From: Proteus sp. FME41 | GTDB taxonomy: Bacteria > Pseudomonadota > Gammaproteobacteria > Enterobacterales > Enterobacteriaceae | Direction: 5' to 3' | Length of the DNA stretch: 64,000 nt | Assembly: GCF_014897315.1 (NCBI RefSeq) | Contig: NZ_JABUYL010000004.1 | Coordinates: 179,356 to 243,355 of the forward strand | Shown: piece by piece, positions 60,545 through 64,000 of the stretch | Layout: the number at the start of each line of letters is the position of its first letter | How positions within the stretch are numbered: position 1 is the stretch's first letter | Made by a program: the position numbers and the translations under genes | Notes under the pieces: generated by a model | What the model was told of the DNA's origin: nothing | The model's database searches: none | What the model saw: only the letters and a program-made list of their open reading frames with translations

Positions 60545-61204
60545 TTGATTAATACATTAATAATAAGTCAGGTTGAAATAGTCAGCTTAGGAATTAAAAC
60601 ACTGCTTTCTCAAATTAAGAAAATTAACATTCGGAAGACTATGGCGGATGAAACGGATGCTTTTCGTTACTGTCGCCAATTTTCCGTCAATCTTATTATT
60701 ATTTACTCAGTTCCTACCGTATCATTAATTGATTCTATAAAAAGAATAAAACGTGCAATTTTATCAATTAAAATTATTATTATCTCACCTAAAACAGATT
60801 CCATTTTATCAATACCTCTTCTTCAATTAGGCGTTGAAGGTTTTGTTGTTATTGACACCTCTTGTGAAAATATTCTTCAAGTGGTTAGGCAAGTCTGTAT
60901 AGGCCAACGTTACATTAGCCAAGAGTTAGCGATGGAAATCGCGTTGACAAAACTACAAAAAGAGTTAAATCCACTGCATCATTTGTCTGAACGAGAGTTA
61001 CAGATTATGTCTATGATAATTAGAGGAAAAAAAATTACACAAATTGCAGATGAGCTCAATATTAATACAAAAACAGTAAATAGCTATCGTTATCGAATGT
61101 TTAGTAAACTTAAAATCTCAGGTGATGTAGAATTAACACATATAGCAATACGTTATGGGTTAATTGAGATAGAGAGTCATTTACAAAGTGGAAGACAAAT
61201 TTGA
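60545..61204 (+). CDS. uvrY: UvrY/SirA-type regulator with degenerate receiver
   Basis: 219 residues if started at TTG 60545, which aligns with E. coli UvrY ([16 protein letters not shown] against INVLLVDDHELVRAGI) and has AGGG at 8 nt; ATG 60539 is in frame but too close. The LuxR-type HTH is well kept: [37 protein letters not shown]. The receiver has lost the acidic pair (DD to IS), the phosphoacceptor Asp (LMD to IIY) and the conserved Lys. So it probably acts without phosphorylation. Stop overlaps uvrC start by 17 nt, as in enterobacteria. Confidence 0.82.
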   Translation: MINTLIISQVEIVSLGIKTLLSQIKKINIRKTMADETDAFRYCRQFSVNLIIIYSVPTVSLIDSIKRIKRAILSIKIIIISPKTDSILSIPLLQLGVEGFVVIDTSCENILQVVRQVCIGQRYISQELAMEIALTKLQKELNPLHHLSERELQIMSMIIRGKKITQIADELNINTKTVNSYRYRMFSKLKISGDVELTHIAIRYGLIEIESHLQSGRQI

Positions 61205-63020
61205 CGCCAAAGCATTCTTAAGCAGAGTCACAGATAAACCAGGTGTTTATCGGATGTATGATGCAACAGACACAGTAATTTATGTGGGTAAAGCCAAAGA
61301 TCTGAAAAAAAGGCTTTCAAGCTATTTTCGTGTACAAGTCAATAGCCGTAAAACAGAGGCATTAGTAAAGTGCATCGCAAATATTGATGTCACGATTACT
61401 CATACAGAAACTGAAGCTTTATTGCTTGAGCATAGCTACATTCAACGCTATCAGCCTCGTTATAATGTGTTGTTACGTGATGATAAATCTTATCCTTACA
61501 TTTATTTAAGTGGCGATAAACACCCAAGGCTTGCCAGTTATCGTGGTGCCAAGCATGCAAAAGGAGAATACTTTGGACCTTTTCCTAACTCTTTTGCAGT
61601 AAGAGAAACCTTAGCGCTGATGCAAAAGCTATTTCCCATTCGTCAATGTGAAGACAGTGTGTATCGCAATCGTTCAAGGCCTTGTTTGCAGTATCAAATT
61701 GGTCGTTGCTTGGCACCTTGTGTAAAAGGGTATGTTTCAGACGAAGAATATGCTGAACAAGTAAATTATGTCCGCCTTTTCCTTTCAGGTGATGACACGC
61801 AAGTTCTTGATGGCCTTGTTAAACGAATGGAAGAAGCCAGTCAAGAATTACGCTTTGAAGAAGCGGCTCGTATTCGTGACCAAATTCAAGCGGTAAGACA
61901 AGTGACTGAAAGACAATTTGTTGCCAATATTGGTGATGATCTTGATGTGATTAGTGTCGCGTTTAATGGTGCAATTGCGTGTGTTTATGTTCTCTTCTTT
62001 CGACAAGGAAAAGTGTTAGGAAGTCGAAGCTATTTTCCTAAAGTACCTGCAAATACCTCACTTGATGAAGTAGTTCAAACCTTTATCGGTCAGTTTTATT
62101 TACAAGGAAGTGCCATTCGAACTTTACCCAATGAAATTTTACTCGATTTTAATTTAGAAGATAAAGCGCTTCTTTCTGAATCTATCTCTTCTATTGCGGG
62201 TCGAAAAATTCAAATTCAAACAAAACCGCGTGGTGATAGGGCGCGTTACGTGAAGTTAGCAAGAACAAACGCTGCAACAGCATTAGCGTCAAAACAAGTC
62301 GAACAATCGACAATTTCACAACGTTATACCTCATTGAGATCTCTTCTTGATATGAAAGAGATAAAACGAATGGAATGTTTTGATATTAGTCACACCATGG
62401 GAGAGCAAACTGTGGCTTCATGTGTAGTATTTGACATGAATGGCCCATTAAAATCTGAATATAGGCGTTATAATATTAGTGGTATTACTCCTGGTGATGA
62501 TTATGCGGCGATGAATCAAGTGCTTACTCGGCGTTATGGTAAATCATTGGAAGAAAATAAAGTTCCCGATATTATTTTTATTGATGGAGGGAAAGGGCAG
62601 TTAGCGCAAGCAATAGCCGTATTTAATGCTCTTAATGTTGATTGGGATAAGTCACACCCTAAATTAATAGGTGTTGCAAAAGGGAGTGATCGTAAAGCAG
62701 GGCTTGAAACCTTGTTTTTTATCCCGGAAGGTGAAGGTATGGCATTGCCTTCTGATTCACCGGCATTACATTTGATTCAACATATTCGGGATGAATCACA
62801 TCGTCATGCAATAACTGGGCACCGTCAACGTAGAGGCAAAGTAAAAAATACCAGCTCGCTAGAGTCTATTGAAGGGGTTGGCCCTAAGCGCCGCCAAATG
62901 TTATTGAAATATATGGGAGGACTACAAGCTTTGCGAGACGCCAGTGTTGAAGAAATTGCGAAGGTTCCCACAATTTCGACTGCATTAGCAGAAAAAATTT
63001 TTAATGCGTTGAAACACTAA
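61188..63020 (+). CDS. uvrC: Excinuclease ABC subunit C
   Basis: 610 residues from GTG 61188, aligning with the E. coli start ([13 protein letters not shown]). GIY-YIG nuclease at the N-terminus (GVYRMYD, then [18 protein letters not shown]), UVR domain ([20 protein letters not shown]), C-terminal RNase H-like nuclease ([30 protein letters not shown]), and HhH pair ([19 protein letters not shown]). It makes both incisions in nucleotide excision repair with UvrB. Length as in E. coli. Confidence 0.97.
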   Translation: MEDKFDAKAFLSRVTDKPGVYRMYDATDTVIYVGKAKDLKKRLSSYFRVQVNSRKTEALVKCIANIDVTITHTETEALLLEHSYIQRYQPRYNVLLRDDKSYPYIYLSGDKHPRLASYRGAKHAKGEYFGPFPNSFAVRETLALMQKLFPIRQCEDSVYRNRSRPCLQYQIGRCLAPCVKGYVSDEEYAEQVNYVRLFLSGDDTQVLDGLVKRMEEASQELRFEEAARIRDQIQAVRQVTERQFVANIGDDLDVISVAFNGAIACVYVLFFRQGKVLGSRSYFPKVPANTSLDEVVQTFIGQFYLQGSAIRTLPNEILLDFNLEDKALLSESISSIAGRKIQIQTKPRGDRARYVKLARTNAATALASKQVEQSTISQRYTSLRSLLDMKEIKRMECFDISHTMGEQTVASCVVFDMNGPLKSEYRRYNISGITPGDDYAAMNQVLTRRYGKSLEENKVPDIIFIDGGKGQLAQAIAVFNALNVDWDKSHPKLIGVAKGSDRKAGLETLFFIPEGEGMALPSDSPALHLIQHIRDESHRHAITGHRQRRGKVKNTSSLESIEGVGPKRRQMLLKYMGGLQALRDASVEEIAKVPTISTALAEKIFNALKH

Positions 63021-63075
63021 GTGTATTGATGCACCATATTAATAACTCTCACTTTTCTAGGTCGTGTAGAACGCT

Positions 63076-63624
63076 ATGCAACTAAATATCCCAACTTGGC
63101 TAACTCTGTTTCGTGTCGCTTTAATCCCATTCTTTGTTTTGGTGTTCTATTTACCATTTAAAGATGCTCCATTAGTGTGCGCGATTATTTTTATGGTCGC
63201 TGCTGCAACAGACTGGTTTGATGGCTTTTTAGCGCGTAGATTGAAACAAACTACCCGCTTTGGGGCTTTCCTTGACCCAGTAGCTGATAAAGTAATGGTT
63301 GCAACAGCACTCGTTTTAATTACGGAGTATTATCATGAGTGGTGGATAACATTACCTGCCGCAACAATGATCGCTCGTGAAATTATTATTTCTTCACTTA
63401 GAGAATGGATGGCAGAATTAGGAAAACGCAACAGTGTTGCTGTTTCTTGGATTGGAAAAGTGAAGACAACCGCACAAATGGGATCGTTAGTTGTGTTATT
63501 ATGGCGTCCTACGGTTGAAGCTGAGTGGTTTGGATTCGCTTTATTGTATGTCGCCACGGTGCTGACTTTCTGGTCAATGTTTCAATATTTGAGCGCTGCA
63601 TGGTCAGATTTGCGTGAAGGTTGA
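63076..63624 (+). CDS. pgsA: Phosphatidylglycerophosphate synthase
   Basis: 182 residues, same length and pattern as E. coli PgsA. CDP-alcohol phosphotransferase signature [20 protein letters not shown], then [10 protein letters not shown], holds the conserved Asp residues. It makes phosphatidylglycerol phosphate from CDP-diacylglycerol and glycerol 3-phosphate in the inner membrane. Start aligns with MQFNIPTLLTLFR of E. coli. Confidence 0.97.
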   Translation: MQLNIPTWLTLFRVALIPFFVLVFYLPFKDAPLVCAIIFMVAAATDWFDGFLARRLKQTTRFGAFLDPVADKVMVATALVLITEYYHEWWITLPAATMIAREIIISSLREWMAELGKRNSVAVSWIGKVKTTAQMGSLVVLLWRPTVEAEWFGFALLYVATVLTFWSMFQYLSAAWSDLREG

Positions 63625-63674
63625 TCGAAATGACTGAAAATTCACCGAACAGTCAAAAAGATGCAAATATAGTG

Positions 63675-63702
63675 TTGACTAGATTCAGGAAATCAGTAGA
63701 AT
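63675..63702 (+). promoter_or_regulatory. Promoter of the tRNA operon
   Basis: TTGACT (63675-63680), 16-bp spacer, TAGAAT (63697-63702), followed by GCAACGCATCG, a GC-rich region as expected for a stringently controlled tRNA promoter. The first tRNA begins 64 bp later. Confidence 0.75.
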
Positions 63703-63765
63703 GCAACGCATCGAAAGGCACAACGGTTTACAGAAATAAATAAGTAAATCAGCGAGTTCGGTAAT

Positions 63766-63841
<76 letters not shown>

Positions 63842-63866
63842 ATCTCTTATGAGATTGAGCAGTTGA

Positions 63867-63940
63867 GGCGCGTTGGCAGAGTGGTCATGCAGCGGATTGC
63901 AAATCCGCGTACCTCGGTTCGATTCCGGGACGCGCCTCCA
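63867..63940 (+). tRNA. cysT: tRNA-Cys (GCA)
   Basis: 74 nt, acceptor GGCGCGT / ACGCGCC, anticodon GCA in GATTGCAAATC, T-loop GGTTCGATTCC, encoded CCA. Same order as in E. coli. Confidence 0.97.
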
Positions 63941-63945
63941 TTAAT

Positions 63946-64000
63946 GCCCAGGTGGTGAAATCGGTAGACACAAGGGATTTAAAATCCCTCGGCTGTAAGG
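63946..64000 (+). tRNA. leuZ: tRNA-Leu (TAA), cut by window end
   Basis: Starts GCCCAGGTGGTGAAATCGGT, anticodon TAA in GATTTAAAATC, and enters the long variable arm (CGGCTGTAAGG) when the window ends. Third gene of the conserved gly-cys-leu tRNA operon. Confidence 0.95.

Overview
The window reads as a chromosome segment of a low-GC enterobacterium of the Proteus/Morganellaceae type. The right end carries the conserved block uvrY-uvrC-pgsA followed by tRNA-Gly(GCC), tRNA-Cys(GCA) and tRNA-Leu(TAA), in the same order as in E. coli. Codon use and intergenic DNA are strongly AT-rich. The genus is an inference; no rRNA is present.

Positions 1 to about 39040 are one apparently intact podovirus-like prophage. 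It begins with a P4-type integrase cut by the window edge. A long leftward early operon follows: three DNA methyltransferases, NinX-like and zinc-finger proteins, AlpA, RecT and RecE. The immunity region is lambda-like: a double-HTH repressor flanked by operator palindromes, a Cro-like protein, and a terminator. Next come a rightward replication module (DnaT-type O protein, lambda P-like loader) and RusA. The virion module combines BPP-1-type head genes (terminase, portal, Bbp19, scaffold, capsid, Bbp16) with T7-type tail genes (tubular A and B, gp13-, gp14-, gp15- and gp16-like internal proteins). A tail spike carrying a GDPD enzyme domain follows, then a convergent acyltransferase that looks like a serotype-conversion gene, and a holin/M15 endopeptidase/Rz/Rz1 lysis cassette. 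The right end holds a 5'-truncated, diverged second copy of the repressor. Palindromes of the form TAACC-N5-GGTTA recur at the early promoters and also ahead of the rusA, terminase and portal units, suggesting one repressor silences several operons.

Positions 39.1-50.2 kb are accessory host DNA. They hold two tandem RlaP-type nucleotidyltransferases, a stand-alone cutA, a SorC-type regulator, a modABC-like transporter with a clear ModE box, an orphan LexA/CI-type S24 repressor, a Bacillus-like glucose dehydrogenase, and an operon of an ATP-dependent RNA ligase plus an HD-polynucleotide kinase. RlaP, ligase and HD-Pnk together make a plausible RNA end-healing and sealing system split over 11 kb, the most interesting candidate in the window.

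Positions 50.3-63.6 kb hold a DUF4822 exported protein, a 1-kb AT-rich gene-free stretch, and an operon of a DeoR-HTH/ribokinase fusion, a GATase1-like protein, a YdcZ-type transporter and a phosphotriesterase-family hydrolase. A class II fructose-bisphosphatase, a 1019-residue DUF2339 membrane protein and uvrY-uvrC-pgsA follow. The UvrY receiver domain has lost the usual acidic pocket and phosphoacceptor aspartate.
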